Source of the DNA: Helicobacter bilis
GTDB taxonomy: Bacteria > Campylobacterota > Campylobacteria > Campylobacterales > Helicobacteraceae
Reading direction: 5' to 3'
Assembly: GCF_900198365.1 (NCBI RefSeq)
Contig: NZ_FZMS01000042.1
Span: 1 to 62,808 of the forward strand
DNA length: 62,808 bases
The notes below the pieces were generated by a model. The model worked only from the letters and a program-made list of their open reading frames with translations, searched no databases and was not told the DNA's origin. Every line of letters begins with the position of its first letter. The stretch's first letter is position 1. This document shows positions 8,395 to 14,943 of this stretch, piece by piece. A program made the position numbers and the translations under genes.

Positions 8395-9414
8395 ATGAAG
8401 TTTGGATATTGGAGTCCGGTATTTGGCAGTTGGCTTAGGAATGTAGATGATGATAGCACACAGTGTTCTTGGGAGTATATCCGCGATTTAGCAATAAGGG
8501 CGGAGAATCTAGGCTATACGCTCACCCTTGTGCCAGAGCTGTATTTAAATGATATTAAAGGTGAGAAAGCCCCAGCCCTTGATGCGTGGGCTATTGCTAA
8601 TGGTTTGGCGGCGGTTACACAAAGCATTGAGATTCTAGCGGCTTTGCGTCCGCAGTATCATCAAGTAGCACTCACGGCAAAGCAGATTGCTACCATTTCA
8701 CAAATATGTAATGGGCGATTTTCTATCAATATGGTATCAGCGTGGTGGGAAGAGGAGGCTAGGCAGTATGGCATAAACTTTGACGCACACGATGATAGAT
8801 ATACGCTCACACACGAATACACCGATGTTTTGCGAGGATTTTGGAAGCAAAGCCCATTTCATCACAAGGGTAAATATTTTAGCTTTGAAAATTCCTATAA
8901 TGAGCCAAAACCGCCTAAGATTCCGCTTGTGTATGCCGGAGGTGAGAGTGAGATAGGCAGAAATGCCATTACACAATTTGCGGATTTTTATCTCTTGCAC
9001 GGCGGCACACTTGAAGAAGTGAGAGTGAAAATCGCTGATATGAAAGAGCGAAAGAAAAGAGCGGGATTGCCGCCATTTAAGGGCTTTGGTATGGCAGTGT
9101 ATATGATTGTGCGTGATAGCGAAGAAGAGGCACAAAATGAGCTAAAGCGGATTACTACCATTAAAAATTACGCCGATTATGAAAACTCTTATAAGAATTT
9201 CACAGACAATTCACAGCTTGATGTAGAGATTAGCAAGCAGGAATATAGCGTGTCTAATCGTGGTTTGCGACCAAATCTAGTTGGCACACCCGAAAGTGTA
9301 GCACAAAAGATTAGAGCCTATAAAGAAGCAGGGCTAGATTTGCTTATCATTCAGTGTGCTAATATGCAAAAGGAGCTAGAATATATCGCTAAAAAGGTTA
9401 TGCCCTTAGTGTGA
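8395..9414 (+). CDS. LLM-class flavin-dependent oxidoreductase (alkanesulfonate monooxygenase-like)
   Basis: A 339-residue luciferase-like protein related to the SsuD/MsuD group, shorter than the first LLM enzyme and of a different subfamily. Visible features are MKFGYWSPVFGSWLRN at the start, LRPQYHQVALTAKQIATIS, NGRFSINMVSAWWEEEA with the conserved Asn-x-Val-x-x-Trp pattern, YDRYTLTHEY-like HDDRYTLTHEYTDVLRGFW, and GTPESVAQKIRAYKEAGLD near the end. AAGGAG precedes ATG 8395; the frame is open 24 bases further up, but that start would overlap the ATP-grasp gene. It probably oxidises a small carbon-sulfur or similar compound with reduced FMN. The two LLM enzymes, the transporter and the ligase form one operon-like unit. 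The reductase partner is missing here. Confidence 0.88.
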   Translation: MKFGYWSPVFGSWLRNVDDDSTQCSWEYIRDLAIRAENLGYTLTLVPELYLNDIKGEKAPALDAWAIANGLAAVTQSIEILAALRPQYHQVALTAKQIATISQICNGRFSINMVSAWWEEEARQYGINFDAHDDRYTLTHEYTDVLRGFWKQSPFHHKGKYFSFENSYNEPKPPKIPLVYAGGESEIGRNAITQFADFYLLHGGTLEEVRVKIADMKERKKRAGLPPFKGFGMAVYMIVRDSEEEAQNELKRITTIKNYADYENSYKNFTDNSQLDVEISKQEYSVSNRGLRPNLVGTPESVAQKIRAYKEAGLDLLIIQCANMQKELEYIAKKVMPLV

Positions 9415-9660
9415 GAGTGGAAGCATATTGATAGAAAATGCGTGAATGATCACCACTTTAGTCGTTGCAAAGAATTAGATTCTCTTGCTATGACTTATTA
9501 TGTGATCTGTGTTTTTTAAAGTATATCAATGCCACTAATCACTTGAAGTATTGTTTTAAAATCTGGGTTGTAAAAGTTAGAATGCAGATTCTAAAAAGCT
9601 AAGGCTTGGCAAACTCACAAATATGGAAAACACCTAAAACATGCTTTTTAATTATAAACA

Positions 9661-10194
9661 TCATGCCTCATTAAAAGTAATAACACACACAGCAATAACA
9701 TTTAAGCAGTCATGACTCATGCTAATTGCAATTTTTTGTATTCTAAAATTATTATATTTATTTTCATGTAGGGCTAAGTGCGGCTTTCCATACATATCCT
9801 TATATATACATATATCATGAAATCCAAGCTCTTTGCCAATGCCAATACCAAGTGCTTTAGAACATGCCTCTTTTATCGCCCAAAATCCTGCTATTGTGTC
9901 AATCTTATATGATTCTATTGTGAAATTTGCTTGTAAATCATTGAAAATATCCTGCATTTGCGTGGTATATAAATCTAGGCTTTCTTGTGTGAAAAAATGT
10001 GTTTTAGTGGATATAAATTCATGAGACAAGCTTTTAGAATCTTTATTATATAGCACTAGTTTCTCTTTATTTTTATAAGCAAGTAACATCTCACTTGGTA
10101 GTAAAAAACGCTCTAAAAAGCCCAAGCCAAACTTTGCAATGGCATTTTTTATGCGTGATGTGGCAATAATATCTGCGCCAATTTCAAGATTCAT
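9661..10194 (-). CDS. acpS: Holo-[acyl-carrier-protein] synthase
   Basis: This 4'-phosphopantetheinyl transferase converts apo-ACP to holo-ACP with coenzyme A. The start MNLEIGADIIATSRI contains the conserved G-x-D-I, and AGFWAIKEACSKALGIGIG is the W-x-x-K-E-A catalytic and Mg-binding motif. ISMSHD near the end is the usual S-x-S-H-[DE] segment. At 177 residues it is about 50 longer than most AcpS proteins. The extra stretch lies between the two motifs, roughly residues 45-100, and is predicted to be a loop or helix insertion. It is the last gene of the rsmD-fliL-fliL2-acpS minus-strand group, 17 bases after the FliL paralogue. The acpS-fliL pairing is the same as I recall in H. pylori. Confidence 0.9.
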   Translation of the reverse strand: MNLEIGADIIATSRIKNAIAKFGLGFLERFLLPSEMLLAYKNKEKLVLYNKDSKSLSHEFISTKTHFFTQESLDLYTTQMQDIFNDLQANFTIESYKIDTIAGFWAIKEACSKALGIGIGKELGFHDICIYKDMYGKPHLALHENKYNNFRIQKIAISMSHDCLNVIAVCVITFNEA

Positions 10195-10211
10195 AATGAA
10201 GCTATATTATA

Positions 10212-10625
10212 TTAAGGCTGGATTACAAAGTCTGGGAAGACAAAGCCTACTATGCTGCTATCTGTCAAAACTGCATTCACACTCGCAGTAAGTGTTGCAG
10301 CAAGTTTTTGTTTGCCTTGTGCGCCTTGCAAGTCTGTCTTCATAAAGCCACTCACAGTATCAACGACAACGGAACGCACAATATCAATCTTTACATCAAG
10401 CTCTTTAGCCGCCGACTTATCGCTCATAATAATTGTCGCATTAAACTTAGCATAGCCAGCAGTGCGTAAATCATCTGGATTTGATGGCTTTAACATCATC
10501 ACAAACTCTTTTTCAATCGGATATAAATCCTTTGCATTGCGATACACGCCATAATAGGCATTATCATCAGCATACGCGACATTAAAACCAAACATACACA
10601 ATAACATAAACAATATATGCTTCAT
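10212..10625 (-). CDS. Periplasmic FliL-like paralogue
   Basis: This 137-residue protein aligns over its last 95 residues with the neighbouring FliL: both have FAKF/YAKF-[NS]AT-[IL], KIDIVR, L-Q-x-AQG-[KR]-QKLA, S-[VL]-N-[AS]-VLTD and end VFPDF-[VI]-IQP. Instead of the cytoplasmic tail and transmembrane anchor of FliL it starts MKHILFMLLCMFGFNVAYA followed by DD, a good Sec signal peptide. It should therefore be a free periplasmic FliL domain. FliL surrounds the flagellar stator and supports torque, so this copy may add to a stator-ring assembly, but that role is an inference. The start has AAGGAAAA. The gene follows fliL by 66 bases. Confidence 0.8.
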   Translation of the reverse strand: MKHILFMLLCMFGFNVAYADDNAYYGVYRNAKDLYPIEKEFVMMLKPSNPDDLRTAGYAKFNATIIMSDKSAAKELDVKIDIVRSVVVDTVSGFMKTDLQGAQGKQKLAATLTASVNAVLTDSSIVGFVFPDFVIQP

Positions 10626-10691
10626 AATTTTCCTTATACATTGTATAAGATTCTAAGAATCTTTTAATCTAACAATTCTAGCCTTGAAAAC

Positions 10692-11246
10692 CTAAGGCTG
10701 TATAATAAAATCTGGGAATACAACTGCTGCTACCTTGCCATCTGTAAGCACGGAATTAAGACTTGCCGTAATCGCATTAGCAAGTTTTTGCCTACCTTGC
10801 GCACTTTGCAACTCGGTAGCAAGATAAGCACTCGTAGCATCAGCGATAACACCTCTTACAATGTCAATCTTTGCCTCCACTTCTTTGACTGCATTTTTAT
10901 CGGCAAGTAAAAGTGTAGCACTAAACTTCGCAAAACCCGCAACACGCATATTTTCTGGATCTGGTGACTTTAGATTGATAATAAAAGGTTTCTCTAAAGG
11001 TGTGATAGCAACAGGATTTTTGTATGCTTCATTTTGCAATAATGCTTGCTGCTCTGGCGTTAGATTTGCGATTTGTGGTGGTGGCGCTGCATTGCCCCCA
11101 CCATGATCGCCCTCTTCATCGCCACCCATAAAAAGAAACACAACTACACCAACGAGTATAAGCACCGCAACAACCACACTTACAATGATAAAAATAAGTC
11201 CTTTGCCCTTTTTTTCTTCTGTGGCTGGTTTTTCTTCTTCTGCCAT
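10692..11246 (-). CDS. fliL: Flagellar basal body-associated protein FliL
   Basis: A 184-residue FliL. It has a short charged cytoplasmic N terminus (MAEEEKPATEEKKGK), one transmembrane helix at about 17-42 (LIFIIVSVVVAVLILVGVVV), an acidic Gly-rich linker, then the periplasmic FliL domain from about residue 75 to the IQP end. FliL forms rings round the MotAB stator and helps motor function. The start is preceded by AAAGGAGC. It lies 10 bases after rsmD and upstream of its own paralogue, so the three are probably co-transcribed. Confidence 0.93.
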   Translation of the reverse strand: MAEEEKPATEEKKGKGLIFIIVSVVVAVLILVGVVVFLFMGGDEEGDHGGGNAAPPPQIANLTPEQQALLQNEAYKNPVAITPLEKPFIINLKSPDPENMRVAGFAKFSATLLLADKNAVKEVEAKIDIVRGVIADATSAYLATELQSAQGRQKLANAITASLNSVLTDGKVAAVVFPDFIIQP

Positions 11247-11256
11247 GTTTGCTCCT

Positions 11257-11985
11257 TTATTTTGTAAAATACATCAAAGTCGTCTGTCCAAACTTACTTT
11301 TTTTCACAAGCTGAAATATCCCTATTTGCGTATCAAGCTGGATATTACTCATACTTTCAATGACTATCATATCGACTTTTTGCGTAAAATTTTCATCAAA
11401 AGATTCTATAAAATGCCAAATCTTTGTATAAATATCCCCAAAACCTTCTCGACATGCAAAGGGTGGGTCCATATATAATACAAATTGATTTGTTTGCATT
11501 GTGGAATTTAAAGCTGGAATTATATCATTTTTTACTTGAAAATCTGTGTTTTTTACAAAATTCATTATAGAATCCTGTGATTGCAGACAATCTTTATAGT
11601 GTGCATTTATGCTAAAAGGCGTGGTTATAGAATCGTTTGTGTCTCTATGATAGTTCTTATGTTTCTGCCAAAATAGACTGATATTTTCACATAGATTCTT
11701 AAAAGCCCCCATGTTTTTCTCAAAAAATACAGCCGAGCTAGCCCCAAGAGATAAGGCTTCAAAGCCCATTTGACCACTCCCTGCAAAGCACTCAACAAAG
11801 ACTTTATTATAAAGGTTATGTTGCATGGTATCAAAAAAGGACTTTTTCACAAGGGCTTTTGTAGGTCGTGTTATATCATTAGATTCTAAAAAAAGTCCTA
11901 AACCTTTGTATTGTCCCCTATTAATCATAAATTTTTCTTTCTTATTTTGTGTGCGGTTTTGCTTTGCTTTGTTTTGCTTACGCAT
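11257..11985 (-). CDS. rsmD: 16S rRNA (guanine-N2)-methyltransferase RsmD family
   Basis: A 242-residue AdoMet-dependent methyltransferase. GQYKGLGLFLESNDITRPTK followed by KKSFFDTM matches the RsmD N-terminal pattern (G-x-x-x-G-x-x-L ... RPT ... V-[RK]-x-[AS]-x-F). VECFAGSGQMGFEALSLGA is motif I and YMDPPFACR is the catalytic [DN]PPF/Y motif. The enzyme methylates G966 of 16S rRNA during 30S assembly. AAGGAAAAAT sits just before the ATG at 11985, giving a basic 19-residue N-terminal tail; an internal Met at 11928 has a weaker site. It leads the fliL group. Confidence 0.85.
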   Translation of the reverse strand: MRKQNKAKQNRTQNKKEKFMINRGQYKGLGLFLESNDITRPTKALVKKSFFDTMQHNLYNKVFVECFAGSGQMGFEALSLGASSAVFFEKNMGAFKNLCENISLFWQKHKNYHRDTNDSITTPFSINAHYKDCLQSQDSIMNFVKNTDFQVKNDIIPALNSTMQTNQFVLYMDPPFACREGFGDIYTKIWHFIESFDENFTQKVDMIVIESMSNIQLDTQIGIFQLVKKSKFGQTTLMYFTK

Positions 11986-12281
11986 ATTTTTCCTTGTAGT
12001 AACTTGTTTTGGGGGGTTTTTATGGAATTTTAATTTGTAATCTTAGCATAATTTAGAACACAAGTTTTTATGATTCTTGTGAAGCAGTGCAATACAAAAG
12101 CAGACTTACATAAGCCCTTATGAATCTTATAATTATGAATAATGGGCGAAATCCCTACAAAAACCCTTATAAGTTTTACACGGTATGACAAATATTATAA
12201 TGTATTTTTTAGATCAATAGGATTTCTGCAATATAAAATCCATTCTATATAGTCATGATATAAAAATTTCAATATTCGCAA

Positions 12282-12338
12282 TAAAATGTCAAGTAGTCAT
12301 TACATTTTATGTAGTTTTTTACTTAAAGTAACGATAAT
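12282..12338 (+). repeat. 57-bp upstream block, copy 1 (palindromic operator candidate)
   Basis: This block recurs at 13540-13596 with only two mismatches that I can see. Its first half forms an imperfect inverted repeat, AAAATGT ... ACATTTT, around a short centre. Both copies lie upstream of a small ORF followed by an outer membrane protein. A shared regulator site is the simplest reading; the regulator is unknown. Confidence 0.7.
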
Positions 12339-12452
12339 ATGGTAATCTTTAATTATTTTCGTTTTTTTTGATTTTAATTTTTGTTTCAGTTTGCTTGATA
12401 TAGAATTTATTCAGTTTCTATTTTGACAACAATAAGGCAAATAGAAACTCAT

Positions 12453-12458
12453 TATAAT
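12453..12458 (+). promoter_or_regulatory. Candidate -10 for the first OMP cassette
   Basis: TATAAT lies 20 bases before the small ORF at 12478. A TTGACA at 12423-12428 is 24 bases upstream, too far for a standard -35 box. Confidence 0.4.
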
Positions 12459-12477
12459 CTACATAAAAGGGGGCATT

Positions 12478-12567
12478 ATGAAAAACAATATGTGTAGTGT
12501 GAAATCTCACTCTCTAAACTTAGAGAGTGAGTTGCAAATAGTTTGTTTAAGAAATATTATGTCATAA
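12478..12567 (+). CDS. Possible 29-residue leader peptide
   Basis: A short frame of 29 codons starts MKNNMCSVKSH, with a strong AGGGGG site in front, and stops 14 bases before the outer membrane protein gene. It contains a perfect 10-bp hairpin (12507-12530). In the second cassette the same position, between the 57-bp block and the outer membrane protein, holds the secreted 98-residue protein at 13745. This ORF could be a leader peptide or a worn remnant of such a gene. There is no homology evidence that it is translated. Confidence 0.35.
   Translation: MKNNMCSVKSHSLNLESELQIVCLRNIMS
12507..12530. other. Perfect 10-bp hairpin
   Basis: TCACTCTCTA and TAGAGAGTGA pair perfectly round an AACT loop. 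It lies inside the 29-codon ORF and upstream of the outer membrane protein. No T tract follows, so it is not a classical terminator. It may act as an attenuator or mRNA stabiliser. Confidence 0.6.
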
Positions 12568-12581
12568 ATGGAGAATAAAAC

Positions 12582-13339
12582 ATGGTAAATGTGTATAAAA
12601 AGTTGGGTTTAGGTATCGTATTAGCTGGTTCATTGACGATGAGTGCAAATGCCGCATGTGATTCCCTATTTTGCGTTGGTGGTAATGTCGGTGTTGGTGC
12701 TGTATATAGCGACTTTGGTGGTAATAGCAGTTTAGATGGTAACTTCAAGGGTGGCTATGGTGCATTTGATATTGATTTTTTAGTGTTAAGAAGATTGCAA
12801 TTTGGCTTAGGTTTTAAAGTTGGTTCGGGTTCAATGGGTGTATTTGGCACAAATGCTCCAAGTGAGTCTAATAGATTTATTGCAGGTAACACAGGTTATT
12901 TTGCAAATGTTCAATATAAATGGGCTTTAATGTAGCAAGTCTTAATTCACCTTTATACATAAATCTTATTCTTGGTATGGATGGACATGCTGGTGCGATT
13001 GGACATGGCTTTGGATTATATGGAGCGGAACTTGAGGGGAAGAAAACATTAACACAAAAGGCAAAGTTATTATATAGCTTTGGTGGTGGTGCTGTGCATC
13101 CATTTTATGTGCTTAAGGAAAGCAAACAAAGCTTTAGTGAAAACAAACTTGGGTATGGTCTCTTTGGCTCACTTGGTGTAGATGTGAGTTTAACAAGTAT
13201 GCTTGGGATATATGTAAAAGGCATTATAAAATATTATAATGTCCCACAAAGTAATACTCTAACTATTAATAGCAAACAAGTAAATTTTCCTGCAGCTAAT
13301 GCGTGGAGTGTTATGCTAGAAACAGGGCTTAGTTTTTAA
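12582..13339 (+). pseudogene. Frameshifted outer membrane beta-barrel protein
   Basis: The N-terminal part (to 12935) starts MVNVYKKLGLGIVLAG with a signal peptide ending at SANA and then runs into a stop after QYKWALM. The C-terminal part continues in the next frame from about 12920 (GFNVASLNSPLYINLILG) to an end in LETGLSF, a typical outer membrane beta-barrel C-terminal Phe. The intact paralogue at 14078 reads through the same place as KLGVNVAGVNSPLFIN. Restoring one G in the TGGGC at about 12922 would join the halves to about 252 residues. There are only three G, so ordinary phase variation is unlikely. It is either a recent null mutation or a sequencing error. The family looks like Helicobacter outer membrane proteins of unknown ligand. 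Confidence 0.75.
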
Positions 13340-13744
13340 TATAGTTATATGATAGCGTTTAGCTGAACGCAGAAACACATAATGATTTATTATGCTATGT
13401 TTAATTTAGAATCTAGTTTTATATGAGATTCTTATACTTTCATAGTCTAAATGGTGGGTTTTAGATTCTATTCTACAAATATGATAAATATATTGAAAGC
13501 ATGTTTATCGCATTGCATAAAATATTATTAATATGGTAATAAAATGTAAAGTAATCATTACATTTTATGTAGTTTTTTACTTAAAGTAACGATAATTTAA
13601 GAATTTTGTGTTATTTTTGTTTTTTTTTTTTTGGTTTTAAGTTTGAGTTAAATTTTTTTCATTTACAATACGAGCAAGTTTATATTTTTTGACAATTGGT
13701 CAATGAAATATAAACGAAATAAATTTTACATAAAGGAGGAAATC
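13340..13744. other. Intergenic region upstream of the second cassette
   Basis: This 405-base A/T-rich region holds the second 57-bp block (13540-13596), a T-rich run, TTGACA near 13689 and the AAAGGAGG site at about 13733-13740 for the small secreted protein. The open frame upstream of 13745 (from 13703) probably is not translated, because the ribosome-binding site lies after it. Confidence 0.5.
13540..13596 (+). repeat. 57-bp upstream block, copy 2 (palindromic operator candidate)
   Basis: Near-identical to 12282-12338. Here the inverted repeat is cleaner: AAAATGTAA and TTACATTTT flank AGTAATCA. It lies about 150 bases before the small secreted protein and its downstream outer membrane protein. 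Confidence 0.7.
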
Positions 13745-14041
13745 ATGAAAAAGATGATTTCAGTTTTGGTTTTGGGTTCTGTTTTAAGTTTTACTGCCCT
13801 GCAAGCACAAGTTCATGCAAATAATGTGCAAAATATTATTGAAACACATAAAGTAGCAAGTATCAGTAATGATGATATGAATATGCTATTTAATGATGTT
13901 AAGAGTGGTGATGTTGTTGCATTGAGTAATGTAGAGATGAGTGAGACTAAGGGTGAGGGCATACTTGCTGGTTTGTTGGTATCATTTTTAACGCCTGTAG
14001 TAGTAAAAGCCGGTGAATGGTTTGCAAATAAATTGTTTTAA
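13745..14041 (+). CDS. Small secreted protein with double-glycine-like motif
   Basis: A 98-residue protein that I do not recognise. It begins MKKMISVLVLGSVLSFTALQ, a Sec signal peptide probably cleaved near the AQVHA/NN region, and the ATG at 13745 follows a strong AAAGGAGG site. The middle is acidic and polar. The segment VALSNVEMSETKGEG resembles the L-S-x-x-E-[LM]-x-x-[IT]-x-G-G leader consensus of bacteriocin-type peptides, and after it comes a hydrophobic, amphipathic tail (ILAGLLVSFLTPVVVKAGEW) ending ANKLF. This could be a secreted pore-forming or bacteriocin-like peptide precursor, or an envelope protein with a C-terminal membrane helix. It sits 36 bases before an outer membrane protein, probably in the same operon. 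No protease-exporter gene is nearby, and the Sec signal argues against a pure double-glycine export route. Confidence 0.65.
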   Translation: MKKMISVLVLGSVLSFTALQAQVHANNVQNIIETHKVASISNDDMNMLFNDVKSGDVVALSNVEMSETKGEGILAGLLVSFLTPVVVKAGEWFANKLF

Positions 14042-14077
14042 TGGTTTTTTGTCATCTTAGTAATAGGAGAGGTTAAT

Positions 14078-14815
14078 ATGGTAAATGTGTATAAAAAATT
14101 GGGTTTAAGTTTTGTATTAGTTGGGGCTTTAGGAGTGAGTGCGAATGCAATATGCTTAACGGAGAATTACTGCATAGATTTCTATATAGGTGCTGGTGGA
14201 TACTATGAAAAGATAGCGGGACAAGGAGCAAATGTAGAGAATGTAGGCGGTCTTTTCTCAATAGGTGGGGCTGATATATTTTTTAATCGAGTGCAATTTG
14301 GTCTTGATGCAAAGATTGGCTATGGTAACAATAGTGTGAGTGGGAATAGTCTTGGAACACTTAGCAAGGATAATAGATTGTTTCAAATCGATGGGATTGC
14401 TAAACTTGGTGTGAATGTAGCGGGAGTAAATTCGCCTTTGTTTATCAACTTTCTTTTAGGCTATGATATGGCAAAGACAAATGGCGGTGTCGGTAGGGAT
14501 TTTATGATAATTGGAGCGGGGTTTGATGGAAAAATCGCTTTAAGTGAAAAAATAAAGTTTATATATAGTGCTGGATATGGCTATGTGTTTAATGGGGCGT
14601 ATTCTTTTGGTAAATCTTATGCTGATATTAATGAGAAAAGTCATGTCGTTATGTTTAGTCTTGGGACACAGGCTAAAGTGAGTGAGCATGTAAGTCTTTA
14701 TTTCAAAGGTTTTGGTAAGTATTATAATCTCAATGCAAGTAACACAGCAAATAGTGTAAGTATGCCAAAATCAAATGGCTGGCAGGCTGGATTAGAAGCT
14801 GGTATTGCATTTTAA
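14078..14815 (+). CDS. Outer membrane beta-barrel protein
   Basis: A 245-residue intact paralogue of the broken gene at 12582. It has the same start (MVNVYKKLGLSFVLVGALG), a signal peptide ending near SANA, then alternating hydrophobic-polar strands typical of an eight-strand or similar barrel. It ends LEAGIAF with the C-terminal Phe recognised by the BAM complex. Two Cys (C-L-T-E-N-Y-C) shortly after the signal peptide could form a disulfide; the paralogue has C-D-S-L-F-C in the same place. AGGAGAGG precedes the start. It follows the small secreted protein by 36 bases and probably shares its promoter. Ligand and function are unknown. Confidence 0.8.
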   Translation: MVNVYKKLGLSFVLVGALGVSANAICLTENYCIDFYIGAGGYYEKIAGQGANVENVGGLFSIGGADIFFNRVQFGLDAKIGYGNNSVSGNSLGTLSKDNRLFQIDGIAKLGVNVAGVNSPLFINFLLGYDMAKTNGGVGRDFMIIGAGFDGKIALSEKIKFIYSAGYGYVFNGAYSFGKSYADINEKSHVVMFSLGTQAKVSEHVSLYFKGFGKYYNLNASNTANSVSMPKSNGWQAGLEAGIAF

Positions 14816-14943
14816 TGTTTTTACACCAAAAGGTTAGTTTAAGCTTAGCTTTTAGATGATAGAAGATTTCACCCACAAGGTATGATGTCTGTGTTCTTAG
14901 GCGTTGGTTTTTGTCAAGCATGACAATTATTAGAATCTGAACT

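Larger units (their letters stand above)
12041..12477. other. Regulatory intergenic region upstream of the first OMP cassette
   Basis: This 437-base A/T-rich region contains the 57-bp palindromic block at 12282-12338, a TATAAT at 12453-12458 and the ribosome-binding site AGGGGG of the small ORF at 12478. Nothing else is recognisable. Confidence 0.5.
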
